Shown here: piece by piece, positions 36,617-47,225 of the stretch
Layout of the letters: each line of letters starts with the position of its first letter
Position numbering within the stretch: the stretch's first letter is position 1
Assembly (NCBI GenBank): GCA_905181835.1
Contig: CAJIZF010000006.1
Span: 101,805 to 165,804, forward strand
Length of the DNA stretch: 64,000 nt
Direction: 5' to 3'
Source of the DNA: an uncultured Flavobacteriaceae bacterium
GTDB lineage: Bacteria; Bacteroidota; Bacteroidia; Flavobacteriales; Flavobacteriaceae
Program-made: the position numbers and the translations under genes
Notes under the pieces: model-generated
The model's input: the letters and a program-made list of their open reading frames with translations, nothing else
Databases searched by the model: none
Told to the model about the DNA's origin: nothing

Positions 36617-36952
36617 TTAATTTTCTAATTCTTCGTCCTTGGTATTTCTATGATAAATTTTACTCTCTAGCCACTCTTGAACAGCTATTGCATGAGGCTT
36701 TGGTAATTTCTCGTAAAACTTAGAAACTTCAATTTGTTCTTTATTTTCAAAGATTTCTTCTAAACTATCGTTGTAAGTAGCAAACTCATCTAATTTTTCA
36801 AGTAACTCTTTTTTAATATCACCATTTATCTGAACTGCTCTTTTAGAAATTATAGATATCGCCTCATATATATTGTTGGTAGGTGCATCTACTAAATTTT
36901 TGTCTATGGTAGTAGTATTTGATGGTGCTTCTGTATTTTTTAAATCTCTCAT
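36617..36952 (-). CDS. rpoZ: DNA-directed RNA polymerase omega subunit, Bacteroidota type
   Basis: This 111-aa protein fits the flavobacterial omega subunit. The core TNNIYEAISIISKRAVQINGDIKKELLEKLDEFATYNDSLEEIFENKEQ is a helical region like omega's conserved N-terminus, but it has an extra N-terminal extension (about 27 aa) and a C-terminal PHAIAVQEWLESKIYHR tail. Identity with E. coli omega is weak, so the call rests on clade gene order (bamD-rpoZ-coaBC) and length. It assembles and stabilises the polymerase core. It starts 10 nt after bamD. Confidence 0.85.
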   Translation of the reverse strand: MRDLKNTEAPSNTTTIDKNLVDAPTNNIYEAISIISKRAVQINGDIKKELLEKLDEFATYNDSLEEIFENKEQIEVSKFYEKLPKPHAIAVQEWLESKIYHRNTKDEELEN

Positions 36953-36962
36953 GTCGTAATTG

Positions 36963-37775
36963 TTAGCTAGAAACTTTAATTGTTTCTATTTTTTTATCTA
37001 TATCTTTTTTTATTTCTTTTGCTTTTTCAGCCAGTTCACTTTGTCCGTAATATTTCATAAAGTCATTGAAGTATTCAATAGCTACTTGCAAACGGTTCTC
37101 TACTTTTTTTGGAACACTTTGTAATGCCAATTCATACTGAGCTTGAAACCTTCCAAAATAAGCGTCTTCTCTAAAAATTGAGCCTGGATGGTCACTAATA
37201 AAATTTTCAAAAGCAATTATTGAATTTTTATAGCTGTTTAAAGCCAATCCTGTTTTTAAATATTGCTTTGCAACTTCTATATCTTTTTTCTGAAGCTTAT
37301 AAGTAAGCTCCTTAACTTTTTTATTTGCTTCTTTTCTATATTCTGAATTTGGATAGGTATCGATAAATGTCTGAAGTTTTTCCAATCCTGTATAGGTGTC
37401 TTTCTGATCTAATGAATAGACAGGGGATAATTCATAATAACTAGAGGCTGAGTAATAGGCTGCAGTTTCTACGCTATCACTTTTTGGATAAGATGCGGCA
37501 AATCGCTCAAACTGATAACCTGACAAATAATAATCTTCCAGTTTATAATAAGTGTCTGCATACATAAACATTAATTTTTCTGCTTGTGGTTTTCCTCTAT
37601 AAACAGGTACAATTTGCTCCATTAATTTTAAAGCTTTTTTGTATTTACCTCTTTTGTACAAATTTTCAGACATAGTATATTTCAAACCAGAATCTGGGTT
37701 TTTTAACATCTTCTGATATTCACTACATGAAGAAAAAAGAAGAACTAAAAATATAAATCTTAAACTGTTTATCAT
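36963..37775 (-). CDS. bamD: Outer membrane protein assembly factor BamD
   Basis: This TPR-rich lipoprotein supports beta-barrel insertion with BamA. The signal peptide ends in LLFSSC (lipobox). TPR-like helices follow (LYKRGKYKKALKLMEQIVPVYRGKPQAEKLMFMYADTYYKL, YQFERFAASYPKSDSVETAAYY, AFENFISDHPGSIFREDAYF). The ORF track starts at 37796 (MHDVFKT). The perfect -7 box TACTTTTG (rc of 37794-37801) overlaps that start, so I choose ATG 37775 (MINSLRFIFL), giving 270 aa. It is the first gene of the cluster bamD-rpoZ-coaBC-porD-recN. Confidence 0.92.
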   Translation of the reverse strand: MINSLRFIFLVLLFSSCSEYQKMLKNPDSGLKYTMSENLYKRGKYKKALKLMEQIVPVYRGKPQAEKLMFMYADTYYKLEDYYLSGYQFERFAASYPKSDSVETAAYYSASSYYELSPVYSLDQKDTYTGLEKLQTFIDTYPNSEYRKEANKKVKELTYKLQKKDIEVAKQYLKTGLALNSYKNSIIAFENFISDHPGSIFREDAYFGRFQAQYELALQSVPKKVENRLQVAIEYFNDFMKYYGQSELAEKAKEIKKDIDKKIETIKVSS

Positions 37776-37882
37776 AGTTTTAAAAACATCGTGCAAAAGT
37801 AATCAAAATTAAAATAGTATAAAACTTATTGATGCACTAAAGTTCTTAGGCAGTAATTGATTTAATAGGGATTTAAAAATAG

Positions 37883-38770
37883 TTAACTGTTAATTTTTAA
37901 TTTTGAAACAAAGGATTCAATTTTTTCTCTTAACTGACTGGTAACAGAAACTAATGGAAGCCTTACAAAGTCTTCACAAAGCCCTATTTTTTTAAATACT
38001 GCTTTTATTCCGGCTGGATTACCCTCTTCAAAAATATAATCGATAATTGGTGACAGTTGATAATGAATTTTATATGCCTTATCAACTTCTTTTTTTAATC
38101 CAAAATTTACCATCTGTGAAAATTCATAGGGAAACCCTTCTCCAATTACCGATATAACACCGGATCCTCCTGCTAAAATCATTGGTAAAGTAATCATGTC
38201 GTCACCAGATATAACCAAAAATTCTTTTGGACAAATTTCTATTAATTTCATAGCTTGGACTAAATCTCCGGCAGCTTCTTTTATAGCAACAATATTTGTA
38301 TAATTTCTCGCTAATTTATTTACTGTTTCTGGAGCAATATTTGAAGATGTTCTTCCAGGCACATTATAGATGATTAAAGGTTTACTTGAAATTTTTGCAA
38401 TTGCTGAAAAATGTTGAAAGATACCTTCTTGAGTAGGTTTGTTGTAAAATGGCGATACAGAGAGTATTGCACTAAAGTTTGTTAGATCTGTGTTTTTTAT
38501 CTCGTTTATAACGGCGTTTGTATCATTTCCTCCTATTCCTAAAACCAGAGGCAACCTCTCATTATTAACACTCACGACTGTTTTAACGACCACTTCTTTT
38601 TCCTGCTTTGTGAGGGTTGCACTCTCAGCAGTAGTCCCTAAAACGACTAAATAGTCGATTCCGTTGTCAATATTATAATTTACAATTTTTTTTAAAGCAT
38701 TGATATCTATAGATAAGTCCTCTTTAAATGGAGTGACTAACGCAACTCCTGTTCCCATTAATTCTTTCAT
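37883..38770 (-). CDS. dapA: 4-hydroxy-tetrahydrodipicolinate synthase
   Basis: This 295-aa TIM-barrel aldolase carries out the first committed step of lysine/diaminopimelate synthesis. The Schiff-base Lys is in [11 protein letters not shown] (near residue 163). Other landmarks are the Tyr of [26 protein letters not shown] and [11 protein letters not shown]. It supplies diaminopimelate for lysine and peptidoglycan. dapF, a later gene of the same pathway, is at 53.6-54.3 kb. It follows the DUF6913 gene in the same direction with a 20-nt gap. Confidence 0.97.
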   Translation of the reverse strand: MKELMGTGVALVTPFKEDLSIDINALKKIVNYNIDNGIDYLVVLGTTAESATLTKQEKEVVVKTVVSVNNERLPLVLGIGGNDTNAVINEIKNTDLTNFSAILSVSPFYNKPTQEGIFQHFSAIAKISSKPLIIYNVPGRTSSNIAPETVNKLARNYTNIVAIKEAAGDLVQAMKLIEICPKEFLVISGDDMITLPMILAGGSGVISVIGEGFPYEFSQMVNFGLKKEVDKAYKIHYQLSPIIDYIFEEGNPAGIKAVFKKIGLCEDFVRLPLVSVTSQLREKIESFVSKLKINS

Positions 38771-38790
38771 TATTATTTTTTTTAAAAATA

Positions 38791-39309
38791 CTAATTGATT
38801 TTATTCAATACTTTAAAGTATTTTAACAATTCGCTTTTAACATCCAAGTTTTTTTGAGGGTCAACATTAATTATTAAATCGAATAACCGATTGTCAACAC
38901 CATTAAAACCTACTTTAAATTTCGCTTTACTTTTGGAAGTCATCAAGTTTAAATAATTATTTTTAGTATCGTAATAACTTACTAATACATCTAATTGTGT
39001 GTTTAAAAAATCTAAAGCATTGTTGTTATTAATTTCACCTCTCCAATTAAAATGATTACTGAATATTTTGTTCTGAATGAGAGTTGGTGTTTTTGTTTTA
39101 ATATCTGTAAAAGAAAATATTTTCGTATCTTTTTGTTGTACACCTAAAGCGATTGACATATCAAAAAAAATATCAAAATTAATATGCTCCTCCTCATTCA
39201 CCAAAAAACCTATCGTTGTTAGAGAATCATTAACACCGAACATGGTTCTCTTTTTCAGGTTTTTCTTTATGTTCCTCGTAAAAAATATTTTTTGAATTCT
39301 TTTAAACAT
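38791..39309 (-). CDS. DUF6913 family protein, function unknown
   Basis: This 172-aa protein is conserved between dapA and ligA in many Flavobacteriaceae; I recall it as DUF6913, with moderate certainty. It has a basic N-terminus ([20 protein letters not shown]), then a Rossmann-like alternating alpha/beta body ([35 protein letters not shown]-like segments, [19 protein letters not shown]). There is no signal peptide or TM helix. The role is unknown. A perfect -7 box TATTTTTG (rc of 39330-39337) lies 20 nt upstream. Confidence 0.7.
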   Translation of the reverse strand: MFKRIQKIFFTRNIKKNLKKRTMFGVNDSLTTIGFLVNEEEHINFDIFFDMSIALGVQQKDTKIFSFTDIKTKTPTLIQNKIFSNHFNWRGEINNNNALDFLNTQLDVLVSYYDTKNNYLNLMTSKSKAKFKVGFNGVDNRLFDLIINVDPQKNLDVKSELLKYFKVLNKIN

Positions 39310-39365
39310 TAGCTAAAAAATTACAAACACAAAAATACATCTTTTTAAATTTTGTAATTGTTAAT

Positions 39366-41360
<1,995 letters not shown>

Positions 41361-41364
41361 TTAA

Positions 41365-41395
41365 CAAATATAAAATTCAAAATCAAAACAATCAA
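41365..41395 (-). promoter_or_regulatory. Canonical promoter abutting ligA
   Basis: On the minus strand TTG (41395-41393) is followed after 20 nt by TATATTTG (41372-41365), a full match to the Bacteroidota consensus. The -7 element ends 4 nt before the ATG. Confidence 0.65.
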
Positions 41396-41496
41396 TAATA
41401 GAAAAAACTGTTTATAAACAAAAAAGCTGATCTTATTAAGACCGTTTTATGGGATAAAAATCTACTTTACATTCAGGAATTGCTTTTGCTAATAAA

Positions 41497-42087
41497 TTAA
41501 GCTCTTTTTTTGTTTAGCCACTTTGGTTTTTGTGGATCTTTAAAGTTTTTCATTTTTTCCAAAAGACAATCAATTTTATCGTCAACAATTAGCAGTTGTA
41601 AGTTATCAATTGCTAAAAAACCTTTCTTAACCATTTTCTCCATCATTAATATTAAATCATCATAGTAATGATTTACATTGAGTAAACCTATTGGCTTGGA
41701 ATGAAGCCCCAACTGTAACCATGTTAAAATCTCAAATAGTTCCTCAAAAGTTCCCATACCGCCTGGCAGGGTAATAAAACCATCACTTTTAATTTGCATT
41801 TGCATTTTACGATCATGCATGTTGTCCGTAATAATAAGTTCACTTAAGCCCAAGTGCACTACTTCTTTAAGTTTTAGAAATTCAGGTATTATTCCAATAA
41901 CGTTTCCTTTTTTTGACAATGCTGCTTTAGCTACTAAGCCCATAATACCAATTTTTGCAGCTCCATAAATTAAGGTAATGTCATGTTCAGCCAGTGAATA
42001 GCCTAATTCAGTAGCCGCATCAATAATCTTTTGATCGTTTCCCTCTTTGCTTCCACAAAAAACACAAATACTATCTAATTTTCTCAT
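41497..42087 (-). CDS. LOG family protein (putative cytokinin riboside 5'-monophosphate phosphoribohydrolase)
   Basis: This 196-aa Rossmann-like LOG/TIGR00730 protein has the PGGMGTFEELFEILTWLQ catalytic motif and CVFCGSKEGND near the N-terminus. In plants LOG activates cytokinins; in bacteria the function is often unproven and may be nucleotide hydrolysis. It ends 1 nt before prmC begins, in the same operon. Near the stop, an A7 run (plus-strand T7 at 41505-41511) sits before a coding-like tail in another frame. Confidence 0.88.
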   Translation of the reverse strand: MRKLDSICVFCGSKEGNDQKIIDAATELGYSLAEHDITLIYGAAKIGIMGLVAKAALSKKGNVIGIIPEFLKLKEVVHLGLSELIITDNMHDRKMQMQIKSDGFITLPGGMGTFEELFEILTWLQLGLHSKPIGLLNVNHYYDDLILMMEKMVKKGFLAIDNLQLLIVDDKIDCLLEKMKNFKDPQKPKWLNKKRA

Positions 42088-42088
42088 G

Positions 42089-42949
42089 TTACCAACATTT
42101 TATCATTCGATTTTTTCCAAACATATCTTTCTTCAATTCAACATGTTTAAAACCTGCTTCATTTAACATTTTTTCCATCTCTACACCAAGATATTCATTT
42201 ATTTCTAAATAAAGAGTTCCATTGTGTTTTAAATACTGTCTACTTAATTCAGATATTCTTCTATAAAACAATAATGGATCATCATCTTCAACAAACAAAG
42301 CAATATCAGGTTCATGATCAATTACATTTAATTGCATTAACTTTTTTTCTTGCATTCTAACATAAGGTGGATTAGAAACAATAATATCAAATTTTGATTT
42401 CCATTTATCTTGAAGTACTAATTTATCTTCAAAATTAAGCACATCAACGCTACTATATTCTACATTTACATTATTTATCAATGCATTTTTTTTTGCTACT
42501 TCTATTGCTTTATTTGAAATATCTATTGCTGATACAACAGCGTTATTTAGTTTTTTAGCTAGAGATATTGCAATACAGCCACTCCCAGTACCAATATCAA
42601 GAATAGTAGTTTCTTTTTTATCAACATCTTCAATTATCCAAGAAACTAGTTCTTCTGTTTCAGGTCTGGGAATTAAGACCTGTTTGTTCACCAAAAACGG
42701 ATAGCCAAAAAACTCTGTTTCTCCCAATATATATTGAACGGGTTCGTAAATTTTTAAACGATCAATGGCTTGATTAAAATTAATTTCTTCATCAGAAGTT
42801 AACGTATCATCAAGTTGAAGCGTAATATCAATTCTTGATAAGTGTAGCAGTTTTTCAGCAAGTAAGTAAAAAATTGATTGTAATTCTTCAATTGAGTATA
42901 GGTCCTCTAATGAATTGATGAAATATTGTCTGTATTTCTTTATTGTCAA
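42089..42949 (-). CDS. prmC: Release factor glutamine methyltransferase PrmC
   Basis: This SAM-dependent enzyme methylates the GGQ glutamine of release factors. The SAM motif is ILDIGTGSGCIAISLAKKL. The diagnostic NPPYV motif follows in FDIIVSNPPYVRMQEK, and the N-terminal helical domain has YILGETEFFGYPFLVNKQVLIPRPETEELV. The ORF track starts at 42982, overlapping the GNAT gene by 37 nt. I prefer TTG at 42949 (MTIKKYRQYFINSL), which overlaps the GNAT stop by only 4 nt (TTGA) and matches related proteins that begin near KEYRQ. This gives 286 aa. Confidence 0.93.
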   Translation of the reverse strand: MTIKKYRQYFINSLEDLYSIEELQSIFYLLAEKLLHLSRIDITLQLDDTLTSDEEINFNQAIDRLKIYEPVQYILGETEFFGYPFLVNKQVLIPRPETEELVSWIIEDVDKKETTILDIGTGSGCIAISLAKKLNNAVVSAIDISNKAIEVAKKNALINNVNVEYSSVDVLNFEDKLVLQDKWKSKFDIIVSNPPYVRMQEKKLMQLNVIDHEPDIALFVEDDDPLLFYRRISELSRQYLKHNGTLYLEINEYLGVEMEKMLNEAGFKHVELKKDMFGKNRMIKCW

Positions 42950-43437
42950 AGTTGAATATTTTTTAACATGTGAATTGGACAAGAATAATGCCCCGTATTG
43001 CCTAATGGACCATTGATATATTCAAAACCATTTTTTAAATATAATTTTTGAGCAACTTTCATATAGGTCATAGTTTCTAAATAACATTTTTCAAACATAA
43101 AATCTTTTGCTTTTTCAATGCAAAAATTAATCATTTGTGTTCCTAAACCTAGTCCTCTGGCTTTCTCTAAAAAATACATTTTTTGTAATTCGCATATATT
43201 TTCTTCACAATTGTCCAGTTGTGAGATTCCTCCGCCTCCTATTATTTTTCCGTTTAAATCAATTACAAAATAAATAGCTTTTGGTTTCTGATATGCCTCA
43301 TATAATGAATCCAGTGCAACATCAGCATAGGCAGTGCCAATTTTTGGAACACCAAGATCAATTAAAACCTTTCGTATTACCCTAGCTATATGAGGATTGT
43401 CTTTTTTTAAAATAGGACGAATAATAGCTGTGTTCAT
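42946..43437 (-). CDS. GNAT family N-acetyltransferase
   Basis: This 163-aa GNAT protein has the acetyl-CoA-binding QKMYFLEKARGLGLGTQMINFCIEKAKD segment. The N-terminal RPILKKDNPHIARVIRKVL and C-terminal YLETMTYMKVAQKLYLKNGFEYI fit the fold. The substrate is unknown. It is divergently transcribed from ribD (29-nt spacer) and precedes prmC and the LOG gene in one operon with a 4-nt stop/start overlap, so it is the first gene of that group. Confidence 0.85.
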   Translation of the reverse strand: MNTAIIRPILKKDNPHIARVIRKVLIDLGVPKIGTAYADVALDSLYEAYQKPKAIYFVIDLNGKIIGGGGISQLDNCEENICELQKMYFLEKARGLGLGTQMINFCIEKAKDFMFEKCYLETMTYMKVAQKLYLKNGFEYINGPLGNTGHYSCPIHMLKNIQL

Positions 43438-43465
43438 ATTAAATTAATCGGTGTATTTTTACATT

Positions 43466-44503
43466 GTGAATATACACGAAAAATACATGAGGCGATGTAT
43501 CCAACTAGCTAAAAATGGACTGGGGACTACTTATCCTAATCCTTTAGTGGGTAGTGTTGTTGTATACAAGGATAAAATTATAGGAGAAGGTTGGCATAAG
43601 CAATCCGGTAAGTCACATGCAGAAGTAAATGCAATTAATAGTGTAAAAAATCAAAAATTATTAACGAAAGCTACTATCTATGTTAATTTAGAACCATGTA
43701 GCCACTTTGGAAAAACACCTCCTTGTGCCAATTTAATAATCGAAAAAGGTATTAAAAATGTAGTAATTGGTAGTAAAGATCCAAATCCAAAGGTATCAGG
43801 TAAAGGTGTCAAGTTACTTAAAGAAAATAGTTGTAACGTAATTCAAGGTGTTTTAGAAAAAGAATGTAATGATCTAAACAAACGCTTTTTTACTTTTTTT
43901 GGCAAAAAGCGTCCTTATATCATATTAAAATGGGCAGAAACACTAGATGGTTTCATTTCGCCTAAATTTAAAACCAAAAAAAAACCTGTTTGGATTACCA
44001 ATAAAAATTCTAGGCAGTTAGTGCACCAATGGAGGTCACAAGAGCAAGCAATTTTAGTAGGTACCAATACTGTAATAAAAGACAATCCGTGTTTAACCAC
44101 TCGAGATTGGATCGGGTGTTCTCCTATTAGAGTAGTCATAGACAAAAAGCTAAAAATTCCATTTGATGCAACTATTTTTGATTGTAACATTAAAACAATT
44201 GTTGTTACTGAAATAAAGAAAGAAAATAAATTAAATCTAACTTATCAAATTATTGATTTTTCTAAAAATATTACTCATCAGATTTGTGATTTACTCTGTG
44301 AACATAAAGTACAATCATTAATTGTTGAAGGCGGCACAAAAACACTTCAGACATTTATTAATCATAATCTTTGGGATGAAGCTAGGATTTTTAGGGGTAA
44401 TACACTTTTTTATGAGGGAACAAAAGCTCCCACAATAAAAGGTCAAGAGATATCAGAAACTAAAATTGAACAAGACTTTTTAAAAATTTTATTAAATGAT
44501 TAA
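43466..44503 (+). CDS. ribD: Bifunctional riboflavin biosynthesis protein RibD
   Basis: This two-domain enzyme comprises a deaminase (HAEVNAI with Zn-His, EPCSHFGKTPPCANLI with Zn-Cys) and an NADPH reductase (KKRPYIILKWAETLDGFISP, PVWITNKNSRQLVHQWRSQEQAILVGTNTV). The ORF track starts at TTG 43451; the family starts near MNIHEKYMRRC, so I use GTG 43466 (345 aa). The near-consensus -7 box TATTTTTA (43454-43461) overlaps the longer ORF start, supporting this choice. It overlaps the HAD gene by 8 nt. Confidence 0.95.
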   Translation: MNIHEKYMRRCIQLAKNGLGTTYPNPLVGSVVVYKDKIIGEGWHKQSGKSHAEVNAINSVKNQKLLTKATIYVNLEPCSHFGKTPPCANLIIEKGIKNVVIGSKDPNPKVSGKGVKLLKENSCNVIQGVLEKECNDLNKRFFTFFGKKRPYIILKWAETLDGFISPKFKTKKKPVWITNKNSRQLVHQWRSQEQAILVGTNTVIKDNPCLTTRDWIGCSPIRVVIDKKLKIPFDATIFDCNIKTIVVTEIKKENKLNLTYQIIDFSKNITHQICDLLCEHKVQSLIVEGGTKTLQTFINHNLWDEARIFRGNTLFYEGTKAPTIKGQEISETKIEQDFLKILLND

Positions 44504-45110
44504 AACCCTCTTATTTGATTTTGGTGATGTATTTATAAATTTGGATAAAGAAGCTCCAAATATAGAAATGAAAAAAATCGGAATTCATTCTTTTTCAAAT
44601 GAAATGATGGAAACCAATAAACAATATGAAACAGGTAAAATAGCTACTACACAATTTTTAGATTGGTATCATAAAGCATTTCCTTGTAGTTCAAAAAAAC
44701 AGCTTTCTGATGCTTGGAATTCTATTATTTTAACTTTTCCTGAATATAGACTAAAGTTTTTGGAAGGTTTAGCAAATTCGAAACAGTATCAACTAATTTT
44801 GTTAAGTAACACGAATAATTTACATATTGAAAAAGTAATTGAAAATATGACTTTGAAAAGATATAATCGTTTTAAAAATTGTTTTGATGCTTTTTACCTT
44901 TCTCAGGAAATTAATTTACGAAAGCCTGATAAAAACATTTATGAATTTGTTTTAAACTCGCATAATATCAACCCAAACGAATGCTTATTTATCGATGATA
45001 CTAAAGAAAATACAGAAACAGCAAAAACACTTGGAATTCATACTTGGAATATTATTCCAAAAAAAGAAGATGTTGTAGATTTATTCCAAATAAAAAAGGT
45101 TTTATTTTAA
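44496..45110 (+). CDS. HAD-superfamily hydrolase
   Basis: This 204-aa phosphatase-like protein of the HAD IA class has the nucleophile motif LLFDFGDVFINLD (D at residues 8 and 10, as in FDxGx). Then come the Thr/Ser motif LILLSNTNN, the Lys of LRKPDKNIYEFVL and the acid motif LFIDDTKENTETAKTLGI. The substrate is not predictable from the sequence. It begins inside the end of ribD, so the two are co-translated. A phosphatase acting on ribD's product is required in riboflavin synthesis, and HAD enzymes fill this role in other bacteria. That link is only a suggestion here. Confidence 0.88.
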   Translation: MIKTLLFDFGDVFINLDKEAPNIEMKKIGIHSFSNEMMETNKQYETGKIATTQFLDWYHKAFPCSSKKQLSDAWNSIILTFPEYRLKFLEGLANSKQYQLILLSNTNNLHIEKVIENMTLKRYNRFKNCFDAFYLSQEINLRKPDKNIYEFVLNSHNINPNECLFIDDTKENTETAKTLGIHTWNIIPKKEDVVDLFQIKKVLF

Positions 45111-45143
45111 AATTCATATTAAATTACTTAAAATTTTTAGCAT

Positions 45144-46007
45144 TTGATTTATTTACTCCTCAGCATATTAGCATCCACAATAATTTTTATCAATTTTAAA
45201 TTATTTGAAAGATTTAAAATTAATATATTTCAAGCCATAGTTGTAAATTATTGCATTGCTTTTATAACAGGAATTATTGCATATGATGGGACAGTTACTA
45301 TATCGAAATTGCCAACCTATGATTGGTTTTACTTTACATTAATTCTAGGTGGATTATTTATTATAGTATTTAATTTAATGGCAATTACCACACAAAGAAG
45401 TGGTCTTTCTGTAGTTTCTGTAGCAACAAAAATGAGTGTTGTTATTCCTGTCTTATTTGGGCTTATTTATTATAAAGAAAGTTTAGGTGCTATAAAACTT
45501 ATCGGTATTGGCATTGCTCTATTTGCTGTATACCTTACTTCCAATAAATCAAACCAAGGAATTAGTATTAATAGAAAATTAATTCTTTTACCCATATTAG
45601 TTTTTGTTGGTAGTGGAATTATTGACACAAGTATTAAATTTTTAGAAGATACTTTTGTTGCAAAAAATGATGTACCCCTATTTTCAGCAATAATATTTCT
45701 AGCGGCTGCAATTTTAGGTTTTGTTTTTATTATCATTCAAATTATTAAAGGAAGTTTTAAGTTTGAATTTAAAAATGTTATTGCAGGTATTTGTTTAGGT
45801 GTTCCTAATTATTTTTCTATATACTTTTTAGTAAAAACATTGCGTAGTGACATATTAGATAGTTCTGGGATCTTTGCTATTAATAATGTCTCAATAGTTA
45901 CATTATCTACTTTTACTGGAATTATACTATTTAAAGAGAAGCTTATACGGAAAAACTGGATAGGTATTATTTTGGCAATTTTAAGTATTATTTTAATATC
46001 AATATAG
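45144..46007 (+). CDS. EamA/DMT-superfamily transporter
   Basis: This 287-aa protein has about ten transmembrane helices in two EamA-like halves (GGLFIIVFNLMAITTQRSGLSVVSVATKMSVVIPVLFGLIYYKE, VPNYFSIYFLVKTLRSDILDSSGIFAINNVSIVTLSTFTGIILFKE). Each half ends in the F/YKE motif common to the family. The start is TTG. The substrate (metabolite or drug exporter) is unknown. It sits in a plus-strand series with the HAD gene and yigZ (2-nt gap). Confidence 0.85.
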   Translation: MIYLLLSILASTIIFINFKLFERFKINIFQAIVVNYCIAFITGIIAYDGTVTISKLPTYDWFYFTLILGGLFIIVFNLMAITTQRSGLSVVSVATKMSVVIPVLFGLIYYKESLGAIKLIGIGIALFAVYLTSNKSNQGISINRKLILLPILVFVGSGIIDTSIKFLEDTFVAKNDVPLFSAIIFLAAAILGFVFIIIQIIKGSFKFEFKNVIAGICLGVPNYFSIYFLVKTLRSDILDSSGIFAINNVSIVTLSTFTGIILFKEKLIRKNWIGIILAILSIILISI

Positions 46008-46009
46008 TA

Positions 46010-46621
46010 TTGGATAAAGATGTATATAAAACTATTGATAAAGTTTCAACTGAAGCATTATTTAAAGATCGCGGAAGTAAGTTTTATGGCTATGCATTTC
46101 CTGTAACAAACGAAGAGGAAATTAAAGAAAATATAGAGTTTTTAAAAAAACAACACTATAATGCACGCCATTGGTGTTACGCATGGCAATTAGGAAAGAA
46201 ATATGAAAAATATAGAGCTAATGATGATGGAGAACCTTCCAATAGTGCAGGAATGCCCATATATGGACAATTGCAAGCTTTCGAAGTCACTAACGTTTTA
46301 GTGGTTGTAGTACGGTATTTTGGAGGTACAAAATTGGGGGTTGGTGGATTAATACAAGCCTATAAAACAGCGGCAAAACTTGCTTTAGAAAATTCGGAGA
46401 TTATTCAAAAAACAATAAATGAAGAGTTTATTTTACAGTTTAATTATTCAGAAATGAATAAAGTTATGCGAATTGTAAAAGAAGAGCAAATTTCAATTAT
46501 TAATCAAAAATTAGACTTGAACTGCAGGTATATCATATCGGTTAGAAAAAAAGAAGCTGCTAAAGTTTTTAAGCTTTTTGACGAAACATATAAAGTTTTG
46601 ATTAAAAAAAAGGACAACTAA
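46010..46621 (+). CDS. YigZ/IMPACT family protein
   Basis: This 203-aa protein has the IMPACT N-terminal signature GSKFYGYAFPVTNEEE, ARHWCYAWQLG, RANDDGEPSNSAGMPIYGQL and VVVVRYFGGTKLGVGGLI. Homologues include E. coli YigZ and eukaryotic IMPACT; the bacterial role is poorly defined but may relate to translation stress or protease-like activity. Start is TTG (MDKDVYKTI). It follows EamA with a 2-nt gap and is convergent with the thioesterase gene at 46626. Confidence 0.93.
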   Translation: MDKDVYKTIDKVSTEALFKDRGSKFYGYAFPVTNEEEIKENIEFLKKQHYNARHWCYAWQLGKKYEKYRANDDGEPSNSAGMPIYGQLQAFEVTNVLVVVVRYFGGTKLGVGGLIQAYKTAAKLALENSEIIQKTINEEFILQFNYSEMNKVMRIVKEEQISIINQKLDLNCRYIISVRKKEAAKVFKLFDETYKVLIKKKDN

Positions 46622-46625
46622 TTCT

Positions 46626-47021
46626 TTACAGAAGTTTTTCTAATAAATAACCAGGTGCTTTTATTAATTTTCTTGTAATACTGTCTATAAATACTAAAGA
46701 GGTCGTAGCGGTAACCAAAAGTTCATCATCCTGATTATGAATTTCATAATAAAATTTAATTTTTACTGAAGGTATTTCCAACAAAGAAGTTTTAATTGTT
46801 AGTAAATCATCATACTTTGCAGGTTTCTTGTAGTCGATATTGAGGTTGATCACAGGTAACATAACTTGGTGTTCTTCCATAAACTTATAGGTTAACCCTA
46901 GAGACCTTAACCAATCGGTTCTGCCTTGCTCTAAGTATTGAGCGTAATTTCCATAATAAACAATACCCATTTGGTCAGTTTCAGAATAACGAACACGTAA
47001 TTTTGTTACAGAATTTTTCAA
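46626..47021 (-). CDS. Acyl-CoA thioesterase (YbgC/FadM-like hotdog)
   Basis: This 131-aa hotdog thioesterase has the YbgC signature RVRYSETDQMGIVYYGNYAQYLEQGRTDWLR (D at 16, Y near 22, GNYAQYLEQ), similar to the Tol-Pal-associated group. Length is typical for a single-hotdog enzyme. The substrate is a short or medium acyl-CoA. It is divergent from dnaA. The ATG at 47021 agrees with the family start (MKNSVTKLRVRYSETDQ). Confidence 0.92.
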   Translation of the reverse strand: MKNSVTKLRVRYSETDQMGIVYYGNYAQYLEQGRTDWLRSLGLTYKFMEEHQVMLPVINLNIDYKKPAKYDDLLTIKTSLLEIPSVKIKFYYEIHNQDDELLVTATTSLVFIDSITRKLIKAPGYLLEKLL

Positions 47022-47225
47022 GAAAATAGGAAATTATAAGAAAGTTTTGTTGTAGATTTATCTGGATCATAATATGAGAAAAAAAAACTGAAAATTCAAT
47101 AGCTATTTTGTTTTTTTTTTAACTTTTTTGTTCACATATTTGCAATGTAAAGAAATTGTTCGGGGGATACTAATTTTCTTTTCAAAAAAAAGATTTTTTA
47201 AATAACGAATACCTTGGATACAATT

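Noticed and set aside
47022-47225. Replication origin upstream of dnaA
   Set aside because: Only one near-match to a DnaA box (TTGTTCACA at 47128-47136) and no cluster or AT-unwinding repeat; not enough for oriC. A weak -7-like CATATTTG (47135-47142) is also too imperfect to call.
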